A stretch of DNA of 62,766 bases. Source: a virus. Of this stretch, positions 48,700-56,222 are shown piece after piece. The DNA lies in the IMG/VR virus record IMGVR_UViG_3300046514_000257, positions 1-62,766 of that record; one strand, written 5' to 3'. The first letter of the stretch is position 1. The number at the start of each line of letters is the position of its first letter. The notes beneath the pieces are model-generated. The model saw only the letters and a program-made list of their open reading frames with translations, was not told the origin of the DNA and searched no databases. Position numbers and translations under genes: made by a program.

Positions 48700-48727
48700 C
48701 TATAGCACAAATCTTGGAGAGGTGAAG
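48700..48727 (-). promoter_or_regulatory. Candidate promoter for the capsid genes
   Basis: On the minus strand CTTCAC (48727-48722), 16-bp spacer, CTATAG (48705-48700), each five of six with the alphaproteobacterial CTTGAC/CTATAT pattern. It lies in a 105-base gap before the scaffold gene. A stem (TTCGTC / GACGAA, about 48662-48683) follows in the leader. Confidence 0.45.
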
Positions 48728-48747
48728 CCCCTATTCTTGGGACTGTC

Positions 48748-48999
48748 TTACGCGCTTACCTTTCGTGACACCTTCCAGCCGATGATGTCGTCGTGCTGCG
48801 GACAGCCGCACTCCGGCACAAAGCCAAATGGTGAAACCCACTCGCACAAATACTTGTCATCGTGGGCGCGGTCATCGAGCGCGTTCATCGCGGCGCAGAA
48901 GCCTGGCGAGTACTGCGGCGTGCGGCCGAACCGGTGAAGGTCAAAGCGCACACCGCCATAGGGTTCGATCCTGGGCAGGCTATGTGCGAGGCGTTCCAT
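48748..48999 (-). CDS. Small hypothetical protein
   Basis: 83 residues: RIEPYGGVRFDLHRFGRTPQY and CGCPQHDDIIGWKV, possibly metal-binding through Cys/His. Overlaps the Acb2-like gene end by 20 bases. No family recognised. Confidence 0.6.
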   Translation of the reverse strand: MERLAHSLPRIEPYGGVRFDLHRFGRTPQYSPGFCAAMNALDDRAHDDKYLCEWVSPFGFVPECGCPQHDDIIGWKVSRKVSA

Positions 49000-49141
49000 C
49001 CGGCAATCTCGTCACTGCCACGTTGGCCCACATGGCGTTCGAGCGGTGCGCGCGGATGACGAAGGTCTTATCGGGACCGTCGGGCAAATACCGCTCTAGA
49101 GCCTCGCCGTATGTCTTGGCGGCGGCGCGCAACTGAGACAT
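48980..49141 (-). CDS. Acb2-like anti-CBASS protein, apparently frameshifted
   Basis: 53 residues (SQLRAAAKTYGEALERYLP, AHRSNAMWANVAVTRLPDG). The helical hairpin ending AMWANVAV resembles the Acb2/Tad1 hairpin family, whose Acb2 members sequester cyclic nucleotide signals of CBASS defence. In the frame upstream, GTG 49202 or ATG 49196 encodes HASTYEYLKPTE, which looks like the missing N-terminus. One base too many in GAAGGAGCAG (about 49157) separates the two. Either the gene is broken, the base is an error, or the internal ATG with GGAGGCG is used. Family call is from memory and moderate. Confidence 0.5.
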   Translation of the reverse strand: MSQLRAAAKTYGEALERYLPDGPDKTFVIRAHRSNAMWANVAVTRLPDGTPRT

Positions 49142-49198
49142 CGCCTCCACCTGCTCCTTCGGTCGGCTTGAGATATTCGTAGGTCGATGCGTGCATGT

Positions 49199-49600
49199 TC
49201 ACTCCTCTTTGCGCTTCAGCTTCGGCTTGGCGAACCTCGGATCGTTCTCGGCGTGCATCAGCAGCATGGCCTGGGGGTCGAATGCGAGCCAGCGGTGATA
49301 GAGCAACAGGCCGAGATCCTGCTGGCCGCGCTGATACCAAGCCGCGTTCGGATCGGGGAACCCGACCGGGCCCGCGGCAAAGTTCGTGTTGAAGGCGTGC
49401 ATGTCGCCGTGAAGGATCGCCCACATCTCGCGGCGGCCGACCGGCGTGGCGAAGACGGCGTGCCAAAAGTCCTTGGCCACGTCGTCGGCATTCTTCTTGC
49501 GGCGGCGCTGCGCCTGCACGCCCTTGCGCGTGGCGGCGTCCGTCGTTTCGGGCCGTGGCTCGTCGTCGTCCTCGCCGGGATCGGGTGGATCGTCGGTCAT
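49199..49600 (-). CDS. Bbp19-like head protein
   Basis: 133 residues. Acidic N-terminus, then FWHAVFATPVGRREMWAIL, FNTNFAAGPVGFPDPNAAW, YQRGQQDLGLLLYHRWLAF. This is the Bbp19 pattern of BPP-1-like phages, a small protein of the portal-capsid interval. Stop overlaps a downstream GTG (GTGA). Confidence 0.72.
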   Translation of the reverse strand: MTDDPPDPGEDDDEPRPETTDAATRKGVQAQRRRKKNADDVAKDFWHAVFATPVGRREMWAILHGDMHAFNTNFAAGPVGFPDPNAAWYQRGQQDLGLLLYHRWLAFDPQAMLLMHAENDPRFAKPKLKRKEE

Positions 49601-49788
49601 CCACGACCCTGACTGGCGACAGACCTGCGCCTGTCCAGTTCCTGATAATAGTCGAATCGGTCCTTGGGCGAAGGCACACCCGGCAGCGGTAGCCCCTTGC
49701 GATAGGTCGGGAAGTTTTCCTCAGCGACTTCTGCCTCTATCCGACGGAATTTCCACTCGTCCATGGCGGTGCGATCCTCGGTCACCAC
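49597..49788 (-). CDS. Small hypothetical protein
   Basis: 63 residues, charged (MDEWKFRRIEAEVAEENF, PSPKDRFDYYQELDRRR). Overlaps the Bbp19-like start by ATGA. The 139 bases upstream (49789-49927) show no gene. Confidence 0.6.
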   Translation of the reverse strand: MVTEDRTAMDEWKFRRIEAEVAEENFPTYRKGLPLPGVPSPKDRFDYYQELDRRRSVASQGRG

Positions 49789-49927
49789 GGGCCACCCTTC
49801 CCGCTACCAAGAGCGCTGACAAGCCCCTGGAGACGATTTATCCTGGCGGTCACGACCCACCGATGCGCGAGAGCAAGTCGGCGCCGCTCAAATAGCGTAA
49901 TCCACGTCAGGCGGAGCGATCGACTGA

Positions 49928-50167
49928 TCACAGCGGCCTGACGATCGAGATGTGCTGCACGCTGGCGCGGCCGTACTGATCGTCCGCCACGTTGAAGGCG
50001 ATCACCAGCCCATCGCGCTTGGCACGGTCGCGGATGGCGCAGAACTGCTTGAGGATGGCTAGCGTCTCGGCGCGGTAGGCGTCGGCCTTCTCTTGGTCGG
50101 ACGTGCCAAGGGAGACCAGAGCCGGCTGCTTCTGACCCTGTACGTTCTGTTCTGCGACGGTGCTCAT
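49928..50167 (-). CDS. Small hypothetical protein
   Basis: 79 residues (SDQEKADAYRAETLAILKQF, FNVADDQYGRASVQHISIV). Alpha/beta composition. Overlaps the gene upstream (50167/50164). No family recognised. Confidence 0.65.
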   Translation of the reverse strand: MSTVAEQNVQGQKQPALVSLGTSDQEKADAYRAETLAILKQFCAIRDRAKRDGLVIAFNVADDQYGRASVQHISIVRPL

Positions 50168-50412
50168 AGGGTATGCCTTACCACAATATCCACTTCGGTA
50201 ACGCCCACCGCTAGAAGCGCTGACCTATCCTTGGCCTCACGTTTTCTGTAGAGATCCTCTCCGCGCTTTGCGGTCCTTACCCTTGACCGGACCAGCAACT
50301 CTCCATCCTTACGAAACTCGCTGGCATAAGTGTTGGGAAACCGGACGAGTCCCCAGTCCTTGCCCCCGAATAGAAACTCTTGCCCGTTACAAATTCCTCG
50401 CAGTTTAGCCAT
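50164..50412 (-). CDS. Small hypothetical protein
   Basis: 82 residues from the ATG overlapping the upstream stop (TGATG). Beta-rich with basic patches (FLFGGKDWGLVRFPNTYASEF). No family recognised. Confidence 0.6.
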   Translation of the reverse strand: MAKLRGICNGQEFLFGGKDWGLVRFPNTYASEFRKDGELLVRSRVRTAKRGEDLYRKREAKDRSALLAVGVTEVDIVVRHTL

Positions 50413-50936
50413 CAATGCACCGTGCCCGAGATTGGAACGATGATGCCGCCCGACGTCTTCGTCATCCCCGGCGGCAACGAGACCGGCACGGGCGCGCCAA
50501 CCGGCCGCTCACGTCTCGGCATATCAGGCAGGGTCGGCCCGAGCTTCCCGGTTCGCATCTCCAGCATCCGGTTGATACCCGCAAGCCAGAACGCAAGGTT
50601 CTGCGCGAGCCGATCGAAGAGCGGGTGCCGCGTCGCCATCGCGGTCGCCAGGCGCACTGTGCCGCCGTCGTCACGATTCACCTTCACGCCGGCAAGCCAG
50701 TTGCGGGCCCGTTGCTGCGCCTCTGCAGCCATACGGCCGAGCGGGAGCCATCGCGTGTCCTCGCGCATCGCGGACAGCTGGCGGCAACAGCCCTCGACAA
50801 GGAGGAGGTTCTCGCGGAGCCTCACGTAGTTCGGACCCATGCGCGTCTCGATTGACAGGGCAACCGCGGCAGCGCCCGCCTCGCCGAGGCTGGTCTTCAG
50901 GCGGTCGATCACTTCGTTTTCGGTGAGATCGCTCAT
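50412..50936 (-). CDS. Hypothetical protein
   Basis: 174 residues, helical (NYVRLRENLLLVEGCCRQL, FDRLAQNLAFWLAGINRML) with a Pro/Gly-rich C-terminus ending GGIIVPISGTVH. In the operon between portal and capsid. No family recognised. Confidence 0.65.
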   Translation of the reverse strand: MSDLTENEVIDRLKTSLGEAGAAAVALSIETRMGPNYVRLRENLLLVEGCCRQLSAMREDTRWLPLGRMAAEAQQRARNWLAGVKVNRDDGGTVRLATAMATRHPLFDRLAQNLAFWLAGINRMLEMRTGKLGPTLPDMPRRERPVGAPVPVSLPPGMTKTSGGIIVPISGTVH

Positions 50937-51139
50937 TGCTGCACCTCGAGCCTGACTGGGATCGACCAGTCACGGATCCTCAGATATTCGTGGATTGCCC
51001 GCAGTTCATCGTCGGTCGGCCGGCGTGACAGATAGATACACGCGCCTTGCGGGTTCTCCACATCACGGCCGATGCCCTTGACGCGCAGATCGTCCCCGAG
51101 GTCTCCGAGCAACCGGCCCTCTTCGGCAGCGTCCCTCAT
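50933..51139 (-). CDS. Small hypothetical protein
   Basis: 68 residues (NPQGACIYLSRRPTDDELRA, IPVRLEVQQ). Overlaps both neighbours by ATGA. No family recognised. Confidence 0.6.
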   Translation of the reverse strand: MRDAAEEGRLLGDLGDDLRVKGIGRDVENPQGACIYLSRRPTDDELRAIHEYLRIRDWSIPVRLEVQQ

Positions 51140-51342
51140 GGATTGAGCAACTCCTCCATCTCGGCCAGCACTTTCAGGGTAGGCGCAGGTTCCGGCTCTT
51201 CTAGTTTGAACGTGCGTAGTTGCGCGCCAGTTAGATGCCCGCGCGGTCCAATGAGGGCCGCAAGGTCTTCCAGCCGCTCATTGACCGCGGAGCGAATTGC
51301 GACGGCGATCTCAAGCGCCATCTGCTCTGGCGTTTGTTTCAC
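51136..51342 (-). CDS. Small hypothetical protein
   Basis: 68 residues, helical and acidic (EQMALEIAVAIRSAVNERL). Start overlaps the stop of the GIY-YIG gene (ATGA), so its translation would now depend on the inserted endonuclease gene. Confidence 0.6.
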   Translation of the reverse strand: MKQTPEQMALEIAVAIRSAVNERLEDLAALIGPRGHLTGAQLRTFKLEEPEPAPTLKVLAEMEELLNP

Positions 51343-52079
51343 AGTCCCCCACCTCCACCACCCTGCGCGCCGACCATCGACGACAGAGCATTGCCCGGCG
51401 CCAGGGACGACTGGCTGAGGGTCTTCGCCGCGGAGATGATACGCCCATCAGGGCCGCGCGGGGCGACTAATCCTTGAGCGCGTCTGTCTCGTTCCCGCAC
51501 CTTGGCTTGCTCGCTCAGCCGTGCGCGATGTTCATCAGAAAACCGGCGCCCATTACCAGCAGCGGCTATCTTCTGGCGTAACGCCGGATTTTGGTAAGCC
51601 CTTCGAATGGCCTCAACGCGACGCTGCTCTACTTCAGGATCTCGCCGGAACGAATTTAACTTCTCCCGCGATGCGGATGCGCGCTTTGGCTCTTTCAGCA
51701 TCGCCGAAAGTTTTGGGTTTTTGACACCCGACAGGCGATCTCTCGTTATCTGCCTTTGCTTGGCTGACGCCGGAATGCCACGATTTGTGTAGGCAAACTC
51801 GCGGATGTTGTAGCCCCCGCGCGGATAGTGAGCGCCAAACTCATAAATGTATTTCTGCTCCACCGCCTCAAGATCGTCTCGCTCGCATTCCTCCAAAACC
51901 TCAAACGTGAAGGCATCTTCTCCGTACTTGTTCCACCCAGCCTGAAGGCGAGGGTTGGCGTGACTGCCAAGTCTCAGTCGCAGACGATGGTCTCTGATCC
52001 TCTTGGCCACGTTCTTCGAACTGCCGACGTAGCACCGTCCATTAATCAGGTTGAGGACGCGATAGACGCCGCAGGTCAT
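51339..52079 (-). CDS. GIY-YIG homing endonuclease carrying a captured portal C-terminus
   Basis: 246 residues. The N-terminal 90 are a GIY-YIG nuclease: GVYRVLNLINGRCYVGSS, RIRDHR with the catalytic Arg, and an EQKYI Glu. Two NUMOD3-like DNA-binding motifs follow (LSGVKNPKLSAMLKEPKRA; GNGRRFSDEHRARLSEQ). The last 32 residues are unlike any nuclease and match the portal C-terminus (AAKTLSQ.S.APG.ALSSMVG). The gene starts inside the portal stop (ATGA). This is what insertion into the 3' end of the portal gene would leave. Confidence 0.92.
   Translation of the reverse strand: MTCGVYRVLNLINGRCYVGSSKNVAKRIRDHRLRLRLGSHANPRLQAGWNKYGEDAFTFEVLEECERDDLEAVEQKYIYEFGAHYPRGGYNIREFAYTNRGIPASAKQRQITRDRLSGVKNPKLSAMLKEPKRASASREKLNSFRRDPEVEQRRVEAIRRAYQNPALRQKIAAAGNGRRFSDEHRARLSEQAKVRERDRRAQGLVAPRGPDGRIISAAKTLSQSSLAPGNALSSMVGAQGGGGGGL
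51369..51431 (-). repeat. Original portal C-terminal coding segment stranded on the endonuclease gene
   Basis: 21 codons whose translation matches 18 of 21 residues at 52094-52156 in the portal gene, while only 5 of 21 codons are the same. This copy has G or C at 19 of 21 third positions, like the surrounding genome. Confidence 0.85.
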
Positions 52080-53926
52080 TGGCCAGGGGTTCCGCCAACC
52101 ATTGAAGAAAGCGCGCTACCTGGGGCTACCGAGGTCTGGCTCAAGGTTTTGGCGGCGGTTACAGCGGCCATTGCTTGAGACGGAGCCTGCGCCTCCTGCT
52201 GCGCCTTCTGGCGCGCCTCGTCGTGCGCCTGCACCTCGTCGTCCGCGAACCACAGGTTTTGCGGGAAGGTAGCGCGGTCGCCGTACTCGCGGAACGCCTT
52301 GTCGAGGTCGAGCGTCCGCAGCGGGTCGGGCACGCCGGCCGCCTTCGCGGCGCTCGACAGCGCGCCACCCACGCTGAACACGTCCTTCATCGCCACCGAC
52401 TCGGCCGCGTTCTGCGCGAGCTTCATGATCGAGACGTAGCTGATCTTCAGCGGGATGCCGTGCATCGAAGGCGGCATCGGCGCGAGCAACCGCCGGCGCT
52501 GCAGGATGGCGAGCGTGCGCTGGATCGCGGGCGCGGCGAACTCATTCTCGAAGAGGTTGATGAACGGGCCGAGCTCCTGCAGCCGCTCAAGATCGCGCTT
52601 GGTGAGTTCGAGCTCGTTCCGGGGCTGCACGCCCTCCATCTGGCTGATCGCCATGAACAGATCGACGAAGAGACAGCGCTGGATCCTCTTGTTGACCTCT
52701 TCGATGTCCTTGGTCATGCCCGCGAGCCACTCTGGGCGGACCTCGAAGAGCGGCCAGAAGCCCTTCGCGCCGTTCGCCGTGCTCGTGTAGGTGACCTGCC
52801 CGGGGATGATCGAGGATGGCTCGTTCTTCAGTGCCGGGTCGGCGCCCATCGGCGGCCGCACGCCCTTCTCGATGTACTCGGCCTTCCGGCGCGTCTCCAG
52901 CTGCACCTGCTTGTTGTCGCCGAGCGCGTCCATGCAGGGTGAGCGGCCATAGGGCTCGTTCGACACCGTTGCCCACCGCGCCGCGAAAAACGGCCGCTCG
53001 CGGAAGCCCTTCACACTGAGCGGCTGCTCGCTCTTGTGCCCGCGGAGCCAGTAGACCTCGCGGAACGGAAAGATACCCGGGACGATCTTGATCGGCTCGC
53101 CGCCGTCGTTGGCGCTGATCGCGAAGTTTGGCTCGATCGCGTGGCAGACCACATACTCGGTATCGATCTGGCCGCCGCCACTCTCCCACAGCGTCCGGAC
53201 ATCCTGCGGGCACTTGTCGATGCCGAACATTTCGACAATCTGGCTGATCGTCAGGTTAAAGTCGCGGTAGAGCGTGTCGACCGAGAACCGCGCACCAGCC
53301 GCCAGGAAATACTCGCCGGCGGTCGGGAGGTAGAACCGGACGACATCCTCGTAGTCCTCGTACTCGATGACCGGCCCTGTGCCGAACACGGTCAGGTCCT
53401 GAAATGCCTGCGCCATCGTCTGATAGAAGTTCGACTGCGCCAGGACCGTGTAGACGCGCTTCTGCGTGTCCTCCAGCCACTCCTTTGCCGCAGCGTCCGC
53501 CTTAACCCACGGCAGTGCAATCTCAAGGAGAAACCAGGGACGGGACGGAGAGGTCAGCCCCGTCCACATCCCGGCTGCACACGTCCTCACGGCAAGGAGG
53601 CCCGTGGAGTCGATGATCGAGTCGTTGATCGGGTTGCCGCGCCACATGCGGTTCGAAACTACTAACCAAGCCCATCTTCGTGGAAGAAAGAACTGGGCTA
53701 GAACACTCCAATGCATCCACCAACTATAACGCCAGTTATACAGAGTTCCGCGCCGTCCCTCGAGCTTGGCGTAGAGCAGCGACCACCACGTCCCATCCTT
53801 GCGGCGGCCCCGGAGCGGCGTCTCCTCGCGCGTCACCGGCTGATCCGCCAGAAAACTCGGTCCCATGCGCTCATAGGCCGCGGTCGTGGCGTCCTTGACG
53901 TTTACCGGCGATGCCCCGTCAGCCAT
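52076..53926 (-). CDS. Portal (head-tail connector) protein
   Basis: 616 residues from the ATG overlapping the upstream stop (TGATG). WWSLLYAKLEGRRGTLYNWR, the conserved SNRMWRGNPINDSIIDSTGL segment, RPWFLLEIALPWVK, and later PYGRSPCMDALGDNKQVQLE are typical of podovirus T7/BPP-1-type portals. The C-terminus ends in MAAVTAAKTLSQTSVAPG and about a dozen more residues. That last segment (52094-52156) is a recoded copy of one left on the downstream endonuclease gene. Confidence 0.9.
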   Translation of the reverse strand: MADGASPVNVKDATTAAYERMGPSFLADQPVTREETPLRGRRKDGTWWSLLYAKLEGRRGTLYNWRYSWWMHWSVLAQFFLPRRWAWLVVSNRMWRGNPINDSIIDSTGLLAVRTCAAGMWTGLTSPSRPWFLLEIALPWVKADAAAKEWLEDTQKRVYTVLAQSNFYQTMAQAFQDLTVFGTGPVIEYEDYEDVVRFYLPTAGEYFLAAGARFSVDTLYRDFNLTISQIVEMFGIDKCPQDVRTLWESGGGQIDTEYVVCHAIEPNFAISANDGGEPIKIVPGIFPFREVYWLRGHKSEQPLSVKGFRERPFFAARWATVSNEPYGRSPCMDALGDNKQVQLETRRKAEYIEKGVRPPMGADPALKNEPSSIIPGQVTYTSTANGAKGFWPLFEVRPEWLAGMTKDIEEVNKRIQRCLFVDLFMAISQMEGVQPRNELELTKRDLERLQELGPFINLFENEFAAPAIQRTLAILQRRRLLAPMPPSMHGIPLKISYVSIMKLAQNAAESVAMKDVFSVGGALSSAAKAAGVPDPLRTLDLDKAFREYGDRATFPQNLWFADDEVQAHDEARQKAQQEAQAPSQAMAAVTAAKTLSQTSVAPGSALSSMVGGTPGQ

Positions 53927-54111
53927 CAGGCGGCCTTTGCTTTCCTCGCTTCCCAGTACCGGCACCAGCCGGCGCGGTCGATCTTGCCCTGCACCAGCGT
54001 GCAGAGCGTAGGCTCGCGGAACATCGAGCAGTTGCCGCAGCGCTGAGGCAGATGCACGCTCAACTCGGCGTAGCGCGCTTCCTTCTTGGACTTGCGGCCG
54101 GCGTCAGGCAT
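53926..54111 (-). CDS. Small Cys-rich (HiPIP-like) phage protein
   Basis: 61 residues with four Cys: RCGNCSMFREPTLCTLVQGK and GWCRYW. The pattern C-x2-C...C...C with GWC-x-W resembles high-potential iron-sulfur proteins and a recurring small phage protein. It could bind an Fe-S cluster or zinc. Overlaps the portal start by one base. Confidence 0.65.
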   Translation of the reverse strand: MPDAGRKSKKEARYAELSVHLPQRCGNCSMFREPTLCTLVQGKIDRAGWCRYWEARKAKAA

Positions 54112-54159
54112 CGATCCGCTCCTCGATCCGCCTCGCCAATGCGATCAGTAACATGCCCA

Positions 54160-54510
54160 TTAGTTTGGCCTCGCCCGCCGACACGCCTCGTTGACCGGCT
54201 CTCCCGGCACCGGATCGAACGGGGCGAGAGCCTCGTTCAGAGCGGCGATGTCGTCATCTTGGTATGCGGGGGCAAATTCCCTGATGCGGGAGCGCATAAT
54301 GCGCGCTACCGTCAGGAGGAGGCATTGCTGGTCTTCGGTCATCGTTTCACCGGCCGGTACATCGGGTTCGGCTGCTCGGGCTTCGGCCCACGAGAGCATG
54401 CGGGCGACCTTACACATTCGCTCGGCGAGGTCGAGGTTGCCCTCAAGCCATAGCCGCCGGCCCATGTCGACGTAGAAGGCGGCCCGGTCGTCGTCTTGGC
54501 CATCGTCCAT
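54160..54510 (-). CDS. Small hypothetical protein
   Basis: 116 residues from MDDGQDDDRAAFYVDMG after GGAGGGTAGG. Helical. In-frame sequence upstream overlaps the Pro-rich gene and is not counted. No family recognised. Confidence 0.6.
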   Translation of the reverse strand: MDDGQDDDRAAFYVDMGRRLWLEGNLDLAERMCKVARMLSWAEARAAEPDVPAGETMTEDQQCLLLTVARIMRSRIREFAPAYQDDDIAALNEALAPFDPVPGEPVNEACRRARPN

Positions 54511-54511
54511 C

Positions 54512-54766
54512 CTACCCTCCGAGCGTGCCGGAACCGCCGAGCGTGCCGGAACCGAGCGCCGGCTCGGCAGTGTACGGCGTACGCGCGCCTGCTTGGCCTG
54601 CTTGGCTCTTGATCGTACCGCCAAAGCCTGCCTGGCCCCCAGCCATCGCAGCCGCCATGCGCGCTGCGTTGCCCGCCTGTAGCACCGCGGGATCGGCCAT
54701 CGTCGGCGGCGTCGGGGGAGGAGGCGGTGGCGCCGGCGGCTTGGGCGAGCCGAAGAGAAACGACAT
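54512..54766 (-). CDS. Pro-rich small virion-region protein
   Basis: 84 residues: MSFLFGSPKPPAPPPPPP, then AVLQAGNAARMAAAMAGGQ, and an ending repeat GSGTLGGSGTLGG encoded by a short tandem duplication. I know similar MSFLFG...PPPP proteins from rhizobial phages, role unknown. Confidence 0.68.
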   Translation of the reverse strand: MSFLFGSPKPPAPPPPPPTPPTMADPAVLQAGNAARMAAAMAGGQAGFGGTIKSQAGQAGARTPYTAEPALGSGTLGGSGTLGG

Positions 54767-54769
54767 GGG

Positions 54770-54907
54770 CTATCCTCCCTTGAGGCTGGGCCGCGTGTTC
54801 GGCGGCGTCGGCGGGCGAGCCGGGGGCGGGTCAGACCGCACTTGCGGAACGCTCGCGGTCGAGTTCGGCTTGGTGTGCTGGCCGGGGACGATGATCACTC
54901 GGGCCAT
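54770..54907 (-). CDS. 45-residue Pro-rich peptide
   Basis: MARVIIVPGQHTKPNSTASV then DPPPARPPTPPNTRPSLKGG. It ends three bases before the next gene, whose Shine-Dalgarno (GGGAGG) is in its last codons. Overlaps the upstream gene by 13 bases. Supported by spacing only. Confidence 0.5.
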   Translation of the reverse strand: MARVIIVPGQHTKPNSTASVPQVRSDPPPARPPTPPNTRPSLKGG

Positions 54908-55218
54908 ATGTGGACCTCGCCGATTGGCCAAAGCTTCACGGGACTCCGCAGCGTATACGGAGGAATGGGCACCGTCATTGTTCCCAGGCTCTGCTCGTTC
55001 GACATCGACTGCCAGCGGTGCCTTCGCGACACGTAGCCGGCCTCCACGGACTTTGCCGCCCGCTTGCGCTCGGCGTGCGTCTGCCTGCGCTGGCGGGCGC
55101 GCTTGTGCTGCCGCTTGGCCTCTCGGCCGGGACGATAGTCCGGGAACTCCATCCAGATCTCGTGCGAGCCGAAAATGCCGCTCGGCTCGACGATGAGGTG
55201 CTCGACCACGCGCTTCAT
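54895..55218 (-). CDS. Hypothetical basic protein
   Basis: 107 residues with an Arg/Lys-rich centre (RPGREAKRQHKRARQRRQTH) and a beta-like end (LGTMTVPIPPYTLRSP). May bind nucleic acid. Overlaps the upstream gene (55218/55215). Confidence 0.6.
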   Translation of the reverse strand: MKRVVEHLIVEPSGIFGSHEIWMEFPDYRPGREAKRQHKRARQRRQTHAERKRAAKSVEAGYVSRRHRWQSMSNEQSLGTMTVPIPPYTLRSPVKLWPIGEVHIWPE

Positions 55219-55400
55219 GCGGCCTCCTGAAGCTTGACGAGCTTCATCAGCGGGTTCGGCCGGCGCGCCTCGATCAGCATGATGTCGCGCTGCGAAATGC
55301 CCCCCTTAATGGGAAAGCGGTGCATGATCCATTGCAGCCCGTCCTTGTTCCGCTTGACCGGCTCGAACACCTTCTCGTGATAGGTCGGGTACACGCTCAT
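55215..55400 (-). CDS. Small hypothetical protein
   Basis: 61 residues (VYPTYHEKVFEPVKRNKDGL, GISQRDIMLIEARRPNPLM). Overlaps both neighbours by ATGA. No family recognised. Confidence 0.6.
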   Translation of the reverse strand: MSVYPTYHEKVFEPVKRNKDGLQWIMHRFPIKGGISQRDIMLIEARRPNPLMKLVKLQEAA

Positions 55401-55573
55401 GCGGCCTCCGTCACCAGGCGAATAGTCGCCTCGCGGCGCGCATCATAGCCGCAGTCGTCACATTCCCATCCCGTGTCGAGCTCACCGCCGCACTGCGGAC
55501 ATTTGTCTCGACGCGCAAACGAACGACGCGCCGCCGCTGATCTGATCGGATAGTTCACTTGCTCGTTGGTCAT
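55397..55573 (-). CDS. Zinc-ribbon small protein
   Basis: 58 residues from MTNEQVNYPIRSAAARR. CPQCGG and CDDCGY form a zinc ribbon. Probably binds nucleic acid or protein. Starts one base inside the upstream stop. Confidence 0.65.
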   Translation of the reverse strand: MTNEQVNYPIRSAAARRSFARRDKCPQCGGELDTGWECDDCGYDARREATIRLVTEAA

Positions 55574-55962
55574 CACCACACCAGCAGGCTCAGACCCGCG
55601 ATCACGCCGGCCACGACCGAGACCGTCACCATCGGCTTTGCAATATCCGTCGCCCACATCTGCGCCATGTAGGACAGATAGCACAAACCGGCCGTGATCA
55701 CCGCACCAATCGCGGCAACGTGGTTGCCCCAGGCGATCGCGGCAACGAATACGCCGGCCATGTAGAGACTGCTCGCGACCAGCGTGGCGACCGCGAGGAG
55801 AATGGACCGCGTGGCGAAATACGGGCCTCCGCCTGGGTAAGTCTTGTGACCGGGAAGAACCGTCGACGGCTCGCGCTTGAGACCATCCGTCTCGTCCCAG
55901 TCAGGTAGTCCGTCGAAGCCCGACGCGCCGAAGTCCGCCGAGCGGTGATCGAAGCTAGTCAT
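55573..55962 (-). CDS. Membrane protein with about four spans
   Basis: 129 residues; soluble first 50, then hydrophobic segments (ILLAVATLVASSLYMAGVFV, AIGAVITAGLCYLSYMA, VTVSVVAGVIAGLSLLVW). Located between terminase and portal. Function unknown, possibly superinfection-related. Confidence 0.65.
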   Translation of the reverse strand: MTSFDHRSADFGASGFDGLPDWDETDGLKREPSTVLPGHKTYPGGGPYFATRSILLAVATLVASSLYMAGVFVAAIAWGNHVAAIGAVITAGLCYLSYMAQMWATDIAKPMVTVSVVAGVIAGLSLLVW

Positions 55963-56222
55963 GTGAACTCCACGGTCTTGACCTCAGTGTAACCGTCCTC
56001 GAACGCGCTCTTCGGCGACCATGACAGATAGCCGTCGGCGTAGCGGACGAGGTAATCGCCGGGCATCGGCTTGTTGCGGGCGAAGAAGCCCCGCGGAGCC
56101 TCGATGGTCTCGCCACCTTCAACGCGGATGCGACCGGTCGAAATGCGATGGTCGGTGCCGTCGATCTCGACGCGCTCGATCACCTCCGCCTCGACAACCT
56201 TATGCGACTGCCACTTGCGCAT
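55959..56222 (-). CDS. Small conserved phage protein
   Basis: 87 residues: KWQSHKVVEAEVIERVEIDG, GDYLVRYADGYLSWSPKSAF. I recognise the YLVRY.DGY.SWSP.EAF pattern from small phage proteins without known function. Overlaps the HNH gene end by 23 bases. Confidence 0.7.
   Translation of the reverse strand: MRKWQSHKVVEAEVIERVEIDGTDHRISTGRIRVEGGETIEAPRGFFARNKPMPGDYLVRYADGYLSWSPKSAFEDGYTEVKTVEFT

Noticed and set aside
54511-54624. Longer start for the 54160 gene
   Set aside because: The extension is Arg/Ser-rich and overlaps the Pro-rich gene; the ATG at 54510 has a good ribosome site.
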